Shown here: piece by piece, positions 35,650 through 45,105 of the stretch
Position numbering within the stretch: position 1 is the first letter of the stretch
How the letters are laid out: every line of letters starts with the position of its first letter
Assembly: GCA_013288945.1 (NCBI GenBank)
Contig: JABDAZ010000003.1
Coordinates: 62,001 to 126,000, forward strand
Direction of reading: 5' to 3'
DNA from: Bacteroidota bacterium
GTDB taxonomy: Bacteria > Bacteroidota > Bacteroidia > Chitinophagales > Chitinophagaceae
DNA: 64,000 nucleotides
Notes under the pieces: generated by a model
Told to the model about the DNA's origin: nothing
What the model saw: the letters and a program-made list of their open reading frames with translations, nothing else
Database searches by the model: none
Translations under genes and position numbers: made by a program

Positions 35650-36168
35650 TCAGCGGCCATCCGAATTGCTTTCATGTTTTTTATTGATTTCTTTTTTCAT
35701 TTCGATGCGTTCGATATCATGGCGGTAATCTTTTATTTTCTCATCGTTCTGGCTTCCTAAAATGGCTTTTTCAAAATAATAAATAGATTTTTCGAAATCT
35801 GATTTCAATTCTTCCATTAATGCATAACGGCCATAAACCCAGGATTTATCAATGGTGCGAACCTTTAAACATTTTTCCAAATGCTTGGTGAGTTCTTCAA
35901 AACGTTCCATGTCCATTAATAACGCAGCAATGTGAAAATAAGAATGCGGGTATAAATTATCGCAACGTATTGCAGTTAAAAAATGATTCTCTGCTTTTGC
36001 ATAATCATCAAATTGTGTTTTATACAACCAACCCATGGAATTGTGTGCAGGCGCGCTGTCCGGCTCTTCGTATAAAATACTTTCATACTTTTTAAAGGCT
36101 TCGGCGTAATTATTATTTTTAATATCTGCCTCGGCTTCTAAATATAATTCTTCTGAGTTTGCATTCAT
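35650..36168 (-). CDS. TPR repeat protein
   Basis: 172 residues with three to four tetratricopeptide-like helix pairs (for example NNYAEAFKKYESILYEEPDSAPAHNSMGWLYK, and FEKSIYYFEKAIL) and a very charged tail (MKKEINKKHES). No signal peptide. TPR proteins mediate protein contacts; no partner is evident. The frame reaches an ATG at 36201 overlapping the upstream gene by 19 bp, but ATG 36168, 14 bp after that gene's stop, is preferred. Confidence 0.8.
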   Translation of the reverse strand: MNANSEELYLEAEADIKNNNYAEAFKKYESILYEEPDSAPAHNSMGWLYKTQFDDYAKAENHFLTAIRCDNLYPHSYFHIAALLMDMERFEELTKHLEKCLKVRTIDKSWVYGRYALMEELKSDFEKSIYYFEKAILGSQNDEKIKDYRHDIERIEMKKEINKKHESNSDGR

Positions 36169-36182
36169 ATCATTATAATTTT

Positions 36183-37157
36183 TTACCAGCCAAGCAACCA
36201 TGCAAAAATAAGCGGTGCCACAATTGTTGCATCACTTTCAACAATAAATTTTGGCGTATTAATATCCAGTTTTCCCCAGGTTATTTTTTCGTTTGGCACA
36301 GCGCCGGAATAAGAACCGTAGGAAGTTGTTGAATCAGAAATCTGGCAAAAATAGCTCCAAAAAGGAACGTCGTGCCATTCCAAATCCTGGTACATCATTG
36401 GCACCACGCATATTGGAAAATCGCCTGCAATACCACCACCAATCTGGAAAAAACCAACTCCTTTTCCTGACGAATTTTTCTTATACCAATCACTCAATTC
36501 AACCATATATTCAATACCACTTTTCATGGTGCTTGCCTTCAATTCTTTTTTAATAATGTAGGATGCAAAAATATTTCCCATCGTACTGTCTTCCCAACCG
36601 GGCACCACAATCGGAATATTTTTTTTGGCTGCAGCAAGCATCCAACTGTTTTTTGGATCTATTTCATAATACTGTTCCAGCACGCCACTAAGCAACATTT
36701 TATACATGTATTCATGCGGAAAAAAACGTTCGCCTTTATCATCTGCATCTTTCCATATTTTATGAATGTGCTGCTGCAATCTTCTAAAAGCTTCTTCTTC
36801 CGGAATGCAAGTATCTGTTACGCGGTTATAATGATTTTCCAATAAATCCCATTCTTCCTGCGGGCTGAGATCGCGATAATTCGGAACACGCTTATAATGG
36901 CTATGTGCAACAAGGTTCATGATATCTTCTTCTAAATTTGCACCTGTACAACTTATGATTGCCACTTTATCCTGTCGTATCATTTCTGCAAAACTAATTC
37001 CGAGTTCCGCAGTGCTCATGGCGCCGGCAAGTGTCACCATCATTTTTCCACCATCCAGTAAATGTGTCTCATAACCTTTTGCTGCGTCCATTAATGCGGC
37101 TGCATTAAAGTGGCGATAATGATGTTCTATAAATTGCGAAACCGGGCCTTTATTCAT
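36183..37157 (-). CDS. Deoxyhypusine synthase-like protein
   Basis: 324 residues, full domain of the deoxyhypusine synthase family: AMSTAELGISFAEMIRQDKVAIISCTGANLEED (NAD-binding), VVPGWEDSTMGN, GVGFFQIGGGIAGDFPICV, and WGKLDINTPKFIVESDATIVAP around the region of the catalytic Lys. In eukaryotes and archaea the enzyme transfers aminobutyl from spermidine to eIF5A; bacteria lack that target, and bacterial members may act on polyamines (homospermidine-like chemistry). The physiological role here is inferred only. Confidence 0.88.
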   Translation of the reverse strand: MNKGPVSQFIEHHYRHFNAAALMDAAKGYETHLLDGGKMMVTLAGAMSTAELGISFAEMIRQDKVAIISCTGANLEEDIMNLVAHSHYKRVPNYRDLSPQEEWDLLENHYNRVTDTCIPEEEAFRRLQQHIHKIWKDADDKGERFFPHEYMYKMLLSGVLEQYYEIDPKNSWMLAAAKKNIPIVVPGWEDSTMGNIFASYIIKKELKASTMKSGIEYMVELSDWYKKNSSGKGVGFFQIGGGIAGDFPICVVPMMYQDLEWHDVPFWSYFCQISDSTTSYGSYSGAVPNEKITWGKLDINTPKFIVESDATIVAPLIFAWLLGW

Positions 37158-37190
37158 AACAAATTATTTTTTTAAAATGAACCAAAGCTG

Positions 37191-37198
37191 CAAAAGTA
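37191..37198 (-). promoter_or_regulatory. -7 box of the DHS-like gene
   Basis: TACTTTTG on the minus strand, 33 nt before the ATG. Confidence 0.4.
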
Positions 37199-37267
37199 AT
37201 TTTTTTTGCTGACGCAATTGCTATGCAAAAAATCAAATAAGTATTTATTAATAATGATTGTTTACAA

Positions 37268-37298
37268 AATAAAAAATCCCGCTTCGCAGCAGGATTTT
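37268..37298 (-). terminator. Terminator of PepSY-like gene 2
   Basis: AAAATCC / GGATTTT stem with T-rich tail on the minus strand (A-run on the plus strand at 37270-37276). Confidence 0.7.
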
Positions 37299-37332
37299 CT
37301 CACTTTCAACCAAAACTGGTTTATATATATTA

Positions 37333-37779
37333 CTACGCCCTTTTTGTTTTTTTATAAACTGACCATGTATTAGAATCGCTTGACTTTAAAACGATAGTTT
37401 CATCTGCACTTTCAAGCGTTACATAATAAGAAGTTTCGTTGTCTGCAGCAATTTCAAACAAATCAGAAATCCAATGTTTGCTGTAATCTTTTTTAATGCC
37501 GGCCATTAAATTAATGGGCAATTGGTTTGAAAGAATATTTCTTGTAATTGCTACCAGGTCGCCATTATCATTATAATAAGCGTTCATCACCTGGTTGTTC
37601 ATTGTAAAAGTTGCTTTGGCAAAATTAGTTTCCTGCTGCCATTGCACGCTGCTTGCTGAATTAAAATTTGTGTTGAAAGATTGTTTCGCTTTTTTAGAAA
37701 CTTCTGTATTATCATTTGCGAAAGCTGTTGTTAATGCGATTGTAAGCATCATCGCGACTGTTAAAACTGACTTTTTCAT
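37333..37779 (-). CDS. Small secreted PepSY-like protein (paralogue 2)
   Basis: 148 residues, signal peptide ending TTAFAN, then KQSFNTNFNSASSVQWQQ, AKATFTMNNQVMNAYY, DNGDLVAITRNI and QLPINLMAGIKKDY, the same order of motifs as the genes at 9873-10331 and 41854-42300. The central motif spacing is almost identical. Periplasmic or surface protein of unknown function. A terminator follows it and its own promoter precedes it. Confidence 0.78.
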   Translation of the reverse strand: MKKSVLTVAMMLTIALTTAFANDNTEVSKKAKQSFNTNFNSASSVQWQQETNFAKATFTMNNQVMNAYYNDNGDLVAITRNILSNQLPINLMAGIKKDYSKHWISDLFEIAADNETSYYVTLESADETIVLKSSDSNTWSVYKKTKRA

Positions 37780-38221
37780 TGTTGTTGTTTTTATATTTTT
37801 TTTAATTTTTTTCTACTATATAAGACGCAGGCTTTTAAAAGATGTTGCAGCAATTAAAAATTATTTTTCATCTTTTTTTTGCGCTCATATAACAGATAAG
37901 GGTTTGACGGTGCAAAGATATTTTTGTTACAGCCTGTTGCAAGTGAATAGTGATTAATGGCTGTTAATATTAAGTTATCAAAAAAATGAAATAACCATTA
38001 CTTTATACTCAATCGCTTGAAACCCTTGACAGTAAAGGTTTTTATCAAACTCAAAAAATATTGTCCATTGGTGGTTAAGTAATTGATAAATCAGATAGTT
38101 GGTATTTTATTATAAAAAGAAAATAAATATGCAGCCTGTTGCTTTACATTAATCAATCTTTTTCTTAAAATTTTTATAGTTATTTTTAAGATTGGTTAAC
38201 AGTTGTTATCAAATCTATTTT
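37780..38221. other. 442-bp divergent intergenic region
   Basis: It holds a promoter for the minus-strand gene (37913-37943), implying a leader of about 125 nt. Nothing else specific was recognised; no promoter for the plus-strand gene is evident. Confidence 0.6.
37913..37943 (-). promoter_or_regulatory. Promoter of PepSY-like gene 2
   Basis: On the minus strand CTTG (37940-37943), 19-bp spacer, TATCTTTG (37913-37920). Confidence 0.5.
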
Positions 38222-39352
38222 ATGAAAAAAATTATTTTATTATCTGCATTTATTTTTTCCATCTCTTTATTAACAGCTCAAAATAATTCAGATACAAAAG
38301 TTAACCATCCGCAAACTCCGGTTCCGCCTTTTACATATAATACAGATAGTGTTGAATATGACAATGCAGATAAAACAGTTCATCTCGGCGCAACGTTTAG
38401 TTATCCAAAAGGAAAAGGCCCGTTTATTACTGCTGTGCTAATTACCGGCAGCGGTTTGCAAGACAGAGATGAAAATTTGTTTGGGCATAAACCATTTGCA
38501 GTAATTGCAGATTATCTTACTAAAAAAGGCTTTGCAATTTTGCGTGTTGACGATCGCAATAAAGGAAAATCAAAAGGCGATGTAAAGAATGCAACGAGTG
38601 CAGATTTTGCAGATGATGTATTAACAAGTATTAATTATTTATTGCAACGCAAAGAAGTTGATAAAAATAAAATAGGATTAATCGGCCACAGTGAAGGCGG
38701 TTTAATGGCACCAATCGTTTATACAAAATGGCCGAAGGTTGCTTTTATTATAACCCTCGCCGGCACTGGTGTTTCGGGCGCAGAAATATTATTCAGCCAG
38801 CAAACTGACCCTGTAAAAAACATGGTAAACACAATAACTTTTGATGCATATAAAGTGCTTGTAAAAAAAACACTTACAGAAATACATGATCATGCATCGC
38901 AACCAGATTCATTAATATTAAATAATGTAAAAAAAATATTTTCTGATTGGAAAGCAAATGAACCTGACAGTATTTTAATTTCGTTGAATGCAAAAGCAGC
39001 AACGCCTGATTTATATGCGATGCAAATAAAAACGGAACTGCAACCGTGGCTGAAATATTTTATTGCAACAGAACCTTCACAATTTTTGGAAAAAGTAAAA
39101 TGCCCGTTTCTTGCATTGAACGGAAGTAAAGATATCCAGGTAAATCCTGAACAAAATATTACTGCTATTAAAAATGCATTGGAAAAAGCAGGCAATAAAA
39201 ATGTGACAACAAAAATTTTCCCGGGATTAAATCATTTGTTTCAACATTGCACAAAATGCAATGTTAATGAATACAAAGAATTAGAAGAAACATTTGCGCC
39301 GGAAGTATTGGAAGAAATGGGAAACTGGTTACAGGAAAATATAAAAAAATAA
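38222..39352 (+). CDS. Secreted alpha/beta hydrolase (esterase-like)
   Basis: 376 residues: signal peptide (LLSAFIFSISLLTAQ), an N-terminal strand region, then an alpha/beta-hydrolase core with VLITGSGLQDRDE (oxyanion hole), VDDRNKGKSKGD, nucleophile elbow GHSEGG, acid near LALNGSKDIQV and His in GLNHLFQHC. This resembles extracellular or periplasmic serine esterases of the prolyl oligopeptidase-like S9 relatives. Substrate unknown. The next gene starts 2 bp after its stop codon. Confidence 0.87.
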   Translation: MKKIILLSAFIFSISLLTAQNNSDTKVNHPQTPVPPFTYNTDSVEYDNADKTVHLGATFSYPKGKGPFITAVLITGSGLQDRDENLFGHKPFAVIADYLTKKGFAILRVDDRNKGKSKGDVKNATSADFADDVLTSINYLLQRKEVDKNKIGLIGHSEGGLMAPIVYTKWPKVAFIITLAGTGVSGAEILFSQQTDPVKNMVNTITFDAYKVLVKKTLTEIHDHASQPDSLILNNVKKIFSDWKANEPDSILISLNAKAATPDLYAMQIKTELQPWLKYFIATEPSQFLEKVKCPFLALNGSKDIQVNPEQNITAIKNALEKAGNKNVTTKIFPGLNHLFQHCTKCNVNEYKELEETFAPEVLEEMGNWLQENIKK

Positions 39353-39354
39353 AT

Positions 39355-39939
39355 TTGAATTATCTCGCACACGCATACTTGTCTTTTAATAATCCTGAAA
39401 TATTAGCGGGCAACATGATCAGTGATTTTATCAAAGGAAAAAAGAAATTTGATTATGCAGAAAATATTCAAAAAGGTATTATGCTTCACCGCGCGATTGA
39501 TGAATTTACAGACAACCACGAAGTAACAAAAGAAGCGAAGCAATTTTTTAAACCTGCATACGGTTTATATGCCGGCGCATTTATGGATGTAGTTTATGAT
39601 CATTTTTTAGCGCTCGATAAAAATCAATTTGACAATGATGATTTAGAAATTTTTTCGCAAAAAACATATTTACAGTTGCAAACTTTTGAACCAGTTTTTC
39701 CGGAACGTTTTCAAAAAATGTTTTATTTTATGCGCACGCAAAACTGGTTAGATAATTATCAATACAAAGAAGCCATAAAAAATAGTTTTGCAGGATTGGT
39801 GCGCCGCGCAAAATATATGGACAACCATGAAATTGCCTTTCAAATTTTTGAAACCAATTATAATTCGTTGAAAAATTATTATCAAATCTTTTTTCCGCAA
39901 TTAAAAGATTTTACTTTCAATAAATTCAGCCAGCTATAA
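39355..39939 (+). CDS. acpH: Acyl carrier protein phosphodiesterase
   Basis: 194 residues matching AcpH: MNYLAHAYLSFNNPEILAGNMISDFIKGK and HRAIDEFTDNHEV with the metal-binding His/Asp residues, then DVVYDHFLA. It removes 4'-phosphopantetheine from acyl carrier protein. The start is TTG (39355), required because the conserved MNYLAHA begins there and no ATG is upstream. The gene begins 2 bp after the previous stop, so translation is probably coupled. Confidence 0.9.
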   Translation: MNYLAHAYLSFNNPEILAGNMISDFIKGKKKFDYAENIQKGIMLHRAIDEFTDNHEVTKEAKQFFKPAYGLYAGAFMDVVYDHFLALDKNQFDNDDLEIFSQKTYLQLQTFEPVFPERFQKMFYFMRTQNWLDNYQYKEAIKNSFAGLVRRAKYMDNHEIAFQIFETNYNSLKNYYQIFFPQLKDFTFNKFSQL

Positions 39940-40005
39940 ATCATTAATAAAATCTTTATTAATAAAATTTTGGGTTTTGGCATTTGTATTTTGGATATTT
40001 ACACC

Positions 40006-41847
40006 ATGTGCGGCATTGCAGGAATTATATCAGTTAATCCACAAAATATTAATCGCGATCGTTTACAAAAAATGACGGACGCCATTTCGCATCGCGGCCC
40101 TGATGGTGAAGGATTTTGGATGAACGCCGCTGGCAGCGCGGGTTTGGGCCATCGCCGTTTAGCAATTATTGATTTGAGCAACAACGCTGCGCAACCCATG
40201 CATTACCTGCAAAAATATTCCATCACTTATAACGGCGAGATTTATAATTATATAGAATTGAAAGAAGAACTTTTAAAAAAAGGATATTCATTTCAATCAC
40301 AATCAGACACGGAAATTATTTTAGCTGCGTATGATTTTTATAAAGAAGAATGCCTGCAATATTTTGATGGCATGTTTGCATTTGCTATCTGGAATGAAAT
40401 TGATCAAACATTGTTTTGCGCACGCGATCGTTTTGGTGAAAAACCATTTTATTATTCAATGGATGATGAACAATTTTGTTTTGCATCAGAAAGAAAATCT
40501 TTGTGGGCCGCTGGTTTGGAAAAGAAAATTAATAACCCATTATTATTAAATTATCTCACAATTGGATTGTCAGAAACTGCGGCTGATAACACAATTACTT
40601 TTTACCAGGATATTTTTTCACTGCCGCCTTCGCATTTTATAAAAATTCATTTGCCTACATTTTCATTTACGCTTACGCGGTATTTTGATGGCGATAAAGA
40701 AACAAAACTTGTTATTAATGAAAGTGATGCAATAGAAAAATTGAATGAATTATTATTAACGTCTGTAAAAAGAAGATTGCGCAGCGATGTTTCTATTGGC
40801 ACTTCATTAAGCGGCGGGTTGGATAGTTCATCCATTGTTTCATTAATAAATGAATTGCAAACAACAAATAATTTACAAACTTTTTCTGCCATATTCTTAA
40901 GCTTTGAAAAAGATGAATCAAAATATATTAATACAGTTTCAAAAAAATTTAACCTTACCAATTATTCTGTTGAACCAACTGCAGAAAGTTTTATTAATGA
41001 TTTTGAAAAAGTTTGTTATTACCAGGAAGAACCATTTTCATCATCAAGTATTTATGCGCAGTACAAAGTTTTTGAGCTTGCAAAAAATCATAACGTAAAA
41101 GTTTTATTAGATGGGCAAGGCGCTGATGAAACACTAGCCGGCTATCCAAAATATATTCCATGGTATTTGCAGGAAGCGCTGAAAACCAAGCAGGCAAAGC
41201 ATTTGAGCGAATTGAAATTATTCAGGAAAAATAATATTGATTTTGATTGGGGCATTAAAAATTATTTAGCTGCATATTTTCCATTACAAATTCCTGGCGT
41301 TTTAAGAAGAAAAGAAAAACAAAAAATTAAAAATAATCCCGACATTAATAATGATTTTAAAAAAACATTTTTTGATGAACAATCAATTTATAAACCGCTT
41401 GTTTTAAAATTGAATGATATACTTTATTACAACACGTACCAGTTTGGCTTGGAAGAATTATTGCGCGTTGCCGATAGAAATTCGATGGCGCATGGAAGAG
41501 AAGTTCGTTTGCCTTTTTTAAATCATGAACTCGTTATGTTTATCAATTCATTGCCTGCAAATTTTAAAATGCGCGAAGGTTTTACAAAATGGATTTTAAG
41601 AAAAACAATGCATAATAAATTGCCCGATGAAATTGTGTGGCGCACAGACAAAGTTGGATATGAACCACCGCAAAAAATGTGGATGCAAAATAAAATGATG
41701 CAGGAATATTTACACAACGCAAAAGAAAAACTTGTTAATGAAAAAATATTAAAGCCAGACGTATTAAACAAAAAAAATCAGCCGCGTGATGCATACGCTG
41801 CTGATAATTTTGAATGGCGCTATTTAATAGCTGCGGCTTTTCTTTAA
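40006..41847 (+). CDS. asnB: Asparagine synthase (glutamine-hydrolysing)
   Basis: 613 residues. The mature N-terminal Cys2 (MCGIAGI) is the glutaminase nucleophile, with SHRGPDGEG, GHRRLAIIDLS, and NGEIYNY. The synthetase half has the PP-loop SLSGGLDSSSI near 265 and VLLDGQGADETLAGY. It makes asparagine or amidates other substrates; many AsnB paralogues serve in cell-surface sugar or peptide modification, so a specialised role is possible. Start is ATG 40006; the twelve residues upstream are spurious. Confidence 0.92.
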   Translation: MCGIAGIISVNPQNINRDRLQKMTDAISHRGPDGEGFWMNAAGSAGLGHRRLAIIDLSNNAAQPMHYLQKYSITYNGEIYNYIELKEELLKKGYSFQSQSDTEIILAAYDFYKEECLQYFDGMFAFAIWNEIDQTLFCARDRFGEKPFYYSMDDEQFCFASERKSLWAAGLEKKINNPLLLNYLTIGLSETAADNTITFYQDIFSLPPSHFIKIHLPTFSFTLTRYFDGDKETKLVINESDAIEKLNELLLTSVKRRLRSDVSIGTSLSGGLDSSSIVSLINELQTTNNLQTFSAIFLSFEKDESKYINTVSKKFNLTNYSVEPTAESFINDFEKVCYYQEEPFSSSSIYAQYKVFELAKNHNVKVLLDGQGADETLAGYPKYIPWYLQEALKTKQAKHLSELKLFRKNNIDFDWGIKNYLAAYFPLQIPGVLRRKEKQKIKNNPDINNDFKKTFFDEQSIYKPLVLKLNDILYYNTYQFGLEELLRVADRNSMAHGREVRLPFLNHELVMFINSLPANFKMREGFTKWILRKTMHNKLPDEIVWRTDKVGYEPPQKMWMQNKMMQEYLHNAKEKLVNEKILKPDVLNKKNQPRDAYAADNFEWRYLIAAAFL

Positions 41848-41853
41848 AATATT

Positions 41854-42300
41854 TTATTCCGGTTTATTAAATTTATCAGTTACTTCCATATTGCCGGATT
41901 GATCTGATTTTAGAATCGTCCAGCCTTTGTTGTCTTTTAATTGTATAAAAAATACCGTGCCTTCCAGGTTGGATACTTCTGTTACAATATCAATATTTTT
42001 TGAAGGGTAATCTTTTTTCACTTTACATAAAATGTTTAATGGCAAATGCTGCTGTTTATAATAGCGCATCGAGCTTAGCAAGTTTCCTTCTTTGTCGTAA
42101 GTTGCTTTTACCAAAATATCATTTTGCATAAAACTTACAAAATAATTGTCTTTGTATTCTACCCATTTTACATGGTTTGCATCACCAAAAACAGAATGGA
42201 AAGATTGCAAAGCCTTTTGGCTTATTTCTGCATTAGCATTTAAAACACTTGCAGAAAAAATTCCCGCAAGCAAAGTGAACATTAGCAATTTTTTTTTCAT
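41854..42300 (-). CDS. Small secreted PepSY-like protein (paralogue 3)
   Basis: 148 residues; signal peptide ending VLNANA. Then ALQSFHSVFGDANHVKWVEYKDNYFVSF, DILVKATYDKEGNLLSSMRYY and LPLNILCKVKKDYPSK, in the same order as the two other paralogues. It is convergent with asnB, only 6 bp apart. Periplasmic, function unknown. Confidence 0.78.
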   Translation of the reverse strand: MKKKLLMFTLLAGIFSASVLNANAEISQKALQSFHSVFGDANHVKWVEYKDNYFVSFMQNDILVKATYDKEGNLLSSMRYYKQQHLPLNILCKVKKDYPSKNIDIVTEVSNLEGTVFFIQLKDNKGWTILKSDQSGNMEVTDKFNKPE

Positions 42301-42339
42301 GGCTTTAATTTTTGAAATGATTAATGTCGGTTGACAAAT

Positions 42340-42371
42340 CAAAAGTATCATTACAAAACATGCATGTCAAC
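42340..42371 (-). promoter_or_regulatory. Promoter of PepSY-like gene 3
   Basis: On the minus strand GTTG (42368-42371), 20-bp spacer, TACTTTTG (42340-42347), 40 nt before the start codon. Confidence 0.45.
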
Positions 42372-42681
42372 CCGATCTATACAATTGGCGCCGGTTGTTA
42401 AAAACCAGTAACGGCAAGGCTTTCAAAGATGTACGACACAATTCGTATTTTCGCACGAAACGCTTATCCATTCAGCATTTGCAATTTGTTGCACGTTATT
42501 TTTTGCGCCCGGTTAAGTTTCTGTTAAACTACAATGGCGGAATTAACAATTTTAAAAAATGGATTTTTTTGTGCGTTGTCATTAATAAAAAATAATAAAG
42601 CCAAACTATTAATCAACATTTATTCGTGGTAAAAACAATAAATAATACGCACCTTTGCAACCTGAATAATTATTATACATT
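42372..42681. other. 310-bp gap between divergent genes
   Basis: A 66-codon open frame (42395-42595) is present but has no promoter, family or codon support. No SAM or other riboswitch was recognised before the trans-sulfuration gene. Confidence 0.5.
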
Positions 42682-43821
42682 ATGAAACTCGCAACCAAAC
42701 TCATTCACGCAGGCATTGAACCAGATCCAACAACGGGCGCGATAATGACGCCGATTTATCAAACGTCAACATATGTTCAGGAAGCGCCGGGAAAAAATAA
42801 AGGTTATGAATATGCGCGTTCGCAAAACCCAACAAGACAGGTTTTAGAAAATGCAATCGCTGCAATTGAAAATGCGCAGCATGGTTTATGTTTTAGCAGC
42901 GGAGTTGCGGCAACTGATGCAGTAATAAAATTATTGGAGCCCGGCGATGAAGTGATTGCAGGAAATGATATGTATGGCGGCACGTACCGTTTGTTTACAA
43001 AAGTGTTCGCAAAGTTTGGAATCAAATTTCATTTTATTGATTTGCAAAATGAAGAAACATTAAAATCTTTTATTAATAAGAATACAAAACTGATTTGGAT
43101 TGAAACGCCAACCAATCCGTTAATGAATATTATTGATATTGAAGCAGTATCAAAAATTGCAAAAGCAAATTCAATAATCACTTGTGTTGATAATACTTTT
43201 GCATCTCCATATTTACAAACGCCGCTCGATTTGGGCGCAGATATCGTTTTACATTCTGCCACAAAATATTTGGGCGGCCATAGTGATGTAATACATGGTT
43301 GCCTTGCAATGAACGATAAAGATTTGCGGGATAAATTATACTTCATTCAAAAAAGTTGTGGCGCAGTTCCGGGGCCGCAGGATTGTTTTTTGGTTTTGCG
43401 CGGATTAAAAACTTTGCATGTGCGTATGGACAGGCATTGTGAAAATGGAATCAAGATTGCCAATTTTTTACGCAACCATCCAAAGGTTGGAAAGGTTTAC
43501 TGGTGCGGGTTTGAAGATTTTCCGGGTTATGAAATTGCAAAAAAACAAATGCGCGGTTTTGGCGGCATGATGAGTTTTACGTTGAAAGATGACAGCGTTG
43601 ATAATGCAATGAAATTATTAACATCAACAAAAATATTTTCGCTGGCAGAAAGCCTTGGCGGCGTTGAATCATTGATTAATCATCCGGCAACGATGACGCA
43701 CGCATCTATCCCGCGCGAAGAAAGAATTAAGAATGGTTTGAGCGATTCATTAATCCGTTTAAGCGTTGGTATTGAAGATGTGGATGATTTGACAGAAGAT
43801 TTAAAACAAGCTATCGGTTAA
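42682..43821 (+). CDS. Trans-sulfuration family PLP enzyme (cystathionine synthase/lyase)
   Basis: 379 residues of the Cys/Met metabolism PLP family. The PLP Lys is in HSATKYLGGHSDV near residue 195, with YARSQNPTRQVLE, FSSGVAATDAV and NHPATMTHASIPRE. Members include cystathionine gamma-synthase (metB), beta-lyase (metC) and gamma-lyase; sequence alone does not settle which. It heads a plus-strand operon with the TIGR02757 gene 15 bp downstream. Confidence 0.92.
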   Translation: MKLATKLIHAGIEPDPTTGAIMTPIYQTSTYVQEAPGKNKGYEYARSQNPTRQVLENAIAAIENAQHGLCFSSGVAATDAVIKLLEPGDEVIAGNDMYGGTYRLFTKVFAKFGIKFHFIDLQNEETLKSFINKNTKLIWIETPTNPLMNIIDIEAVSKIAKANSIITCVDNTFASPYLQTPLDLGADIVLHSATKYLGGHSDVIHGCLAMNDKDLRDKLYFIQKSCGAVPGPQDCFLVLRGLKTLHVRMDRHCENGIKIANFLRNHPKVGKVYWCGFEDFPGYEIAKKQMRGFGGMMSFTLKDDSVDNAMKLLTSTKIFSLAESLGGVESLINHPATMTHASIPREERIKNGLSDSLIRLSVGIEDVDDLTEDLKQAIG

Positions 43822-43836
43822 CGTTGTTATACATTA

Positions 43837-44610
43837 ATGGATCAAAATAAATTGCACGAATTTTTAAACAGGAAGGTTGATGAATATAATCAGCCTTCTT
43901 TTATTAATAATGATCCCGTTTGCATTCCGCACCAGTTTACTAAAAAACAGGATATTGAAATTGCAGGATTATTCGCCGCGCTTTTTGCTTGGGGAAACCG
44001 AACTACGATTATTAATAAAAGCAAAGAACTGATGCAAATGATGGACAATGCACCACATGATTTTTGCATTAATCATTCAGATATTCATCTCAAAAAATTA
44101 GTTGGCTTTAAGCACCGCACTTTTAATGCAACTGATTTATTATACTTCGTAGAATTTTTAAAATTTCATTATTCAAAAAATGAAAGTTTGGAAACAGCAT
44201 TTACAAAATGGTCAAGCAAAAAAGATTTTACTATAGAAACTGCTTTAAATGGTTTCTATCATTATTTTTTTTCTTTGGAAGATGCGCCGCCGAGAACGCA
44301 TAAACATATTGCTTCGCCACAAAAAAATTCTACTTGTAAAAGATTGAATATGTATTTGCGCTGGATGGTGCGCAACGATAATAAAGGTGTTGATTTTGGT
44401 ATCTGGAAAAAAATTTCTCCTTCACAATTAATCTGCCCGATTGATTTGCATGTTGCCCGCGTTGCAAAACGTTTTGGCTTTGTAAGCCGCAACCAGACTG
44501 ATTGGCTCGCTGCGCTGGAACTGACAACGCATTTAAAAAAATTAGATAAAAATGATCCGGTAAAATATGATTTTGCATTATTTGGTTTGGGTGCGATTGA
44601 ACATTATTAA
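43837..44610 (+). CDS. TIGR02757 (DUF2400) family protein
   Basis: 257 residues, soluble. Diagnostic stretches: GLFAALFAWGNRTTIINKSKELM, STCKRLNMYLRWMVRNDNKGVDFGIWKKI and PIDLHVARVAKRFGF, with the end FALFGLGAIEH. Residues of the N-terminal part resemble a helix-hairpin-helix glycosylase fold, and the family may act on DNA, but its function is not established. Confidence 0.87.
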   Translation: MDQNKLHEFLNRKVDEYNQPSFINNDPVCIPHQFTKKQDIEIAGLFAALFAWGNRTTIINKSKELMQMMDNAPHDFCINHSDIHLKKLVGFKHRTFNATDLLYFVEFLKFHYSKNESLETAFTKWSSKKDFTIETALNGFYHYFFSLEDAPPRTHKHIASPQKNSTCKRLNMYLRWMVRNDNKGVDFGIWKKISPSQLICPIDLHVARVAKRFGFVSRNQTDWLAALELTTHLKKLDKNDPVKYDFALFGLGAIEHY

Positions 44611-44622
44611 TAACTTTTACCA

Positions 44623-44952
44623 ATGGAAAATGAAGCGTTATTAAGAATTTATTTGCAACAGGAATTATTAATAGAACCAAAAAATAATTTTACTATTAAT
44701 GAACTGATTGAAAAATTAGCAGCGCATGTTAATGATCTTATTAATAATAATTTCCAGGAATTGATTGGTTTGCTTTATAGAATTGATGTGAATGAAACGA
44801 AGCTGAGAAAAGTGTTGAAAGAAAATATAAATGATGATGTAGGAAAAGTAATTGCACAATTAATTATTGAAAGGCAATTGCAAAAAATAAAATCCAGGCA
44901 GGAATTTTCCAGAAAAAATAATGACGTTATTAATGATGATGAGAAATGGTAA
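44623..44952 (+). CDS. Conserved hypothetical protein
   Basis: 109 residues, all-helical, with many charged residues and no signal peptide. It begins MENEALLRIYLQQELL and ends in a charged tail. It lies 12 bp after the TIGR02757 gene and is probably co-transcribed. Not recognised as a named family; cytosolic helical protein. Confidence 0.65.
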   Translation: MENEALLRIYLQQELLIEPKNNFTINELIEKLAAHVNDLINNNFQELIGLLYRIDVNETKLRKVLKENINDDVGKVIAQLIIERQLQKIKSRQEFSRKNNDVINDDEKW

Positions 44953-45052
44953 TCTGTCTTGATTGGGATTTGGAGGATTGATGGATTATGGGGTTGTTTA
45001 CAAATTATTAACTGCGAATTTGCCGAAAAAGTTCTTGCCCCAGATTCGCACA

Positions 45053-45080
45053 TTTTTATTTTTTACTTTTTAATTTTTAC
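45053..45080. repeat. T-rich heptad array
   Basis: Four units TTTTTAT/TTTTTAC/TTTTTAA after the hypothetical gene. Confidence 0.75.
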
Positions 45081-45105
45081 TGAATTGCTGAATAAAAAAA
45101 CAACT

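Noticed and set aside
42395-42595. 66-codon plus-strand open frame in the gap before the trans-sulfuration gene
   Set aside because: No signal, domain, promoter or similarity; amino-acid composition looks random, and the gap is a plausible regulatory space.
42301-42681. SAM riboswitch before the trans-sulfuration gene
   Set aside because: None of the conserved SAM riboswitch cores could be recognised.
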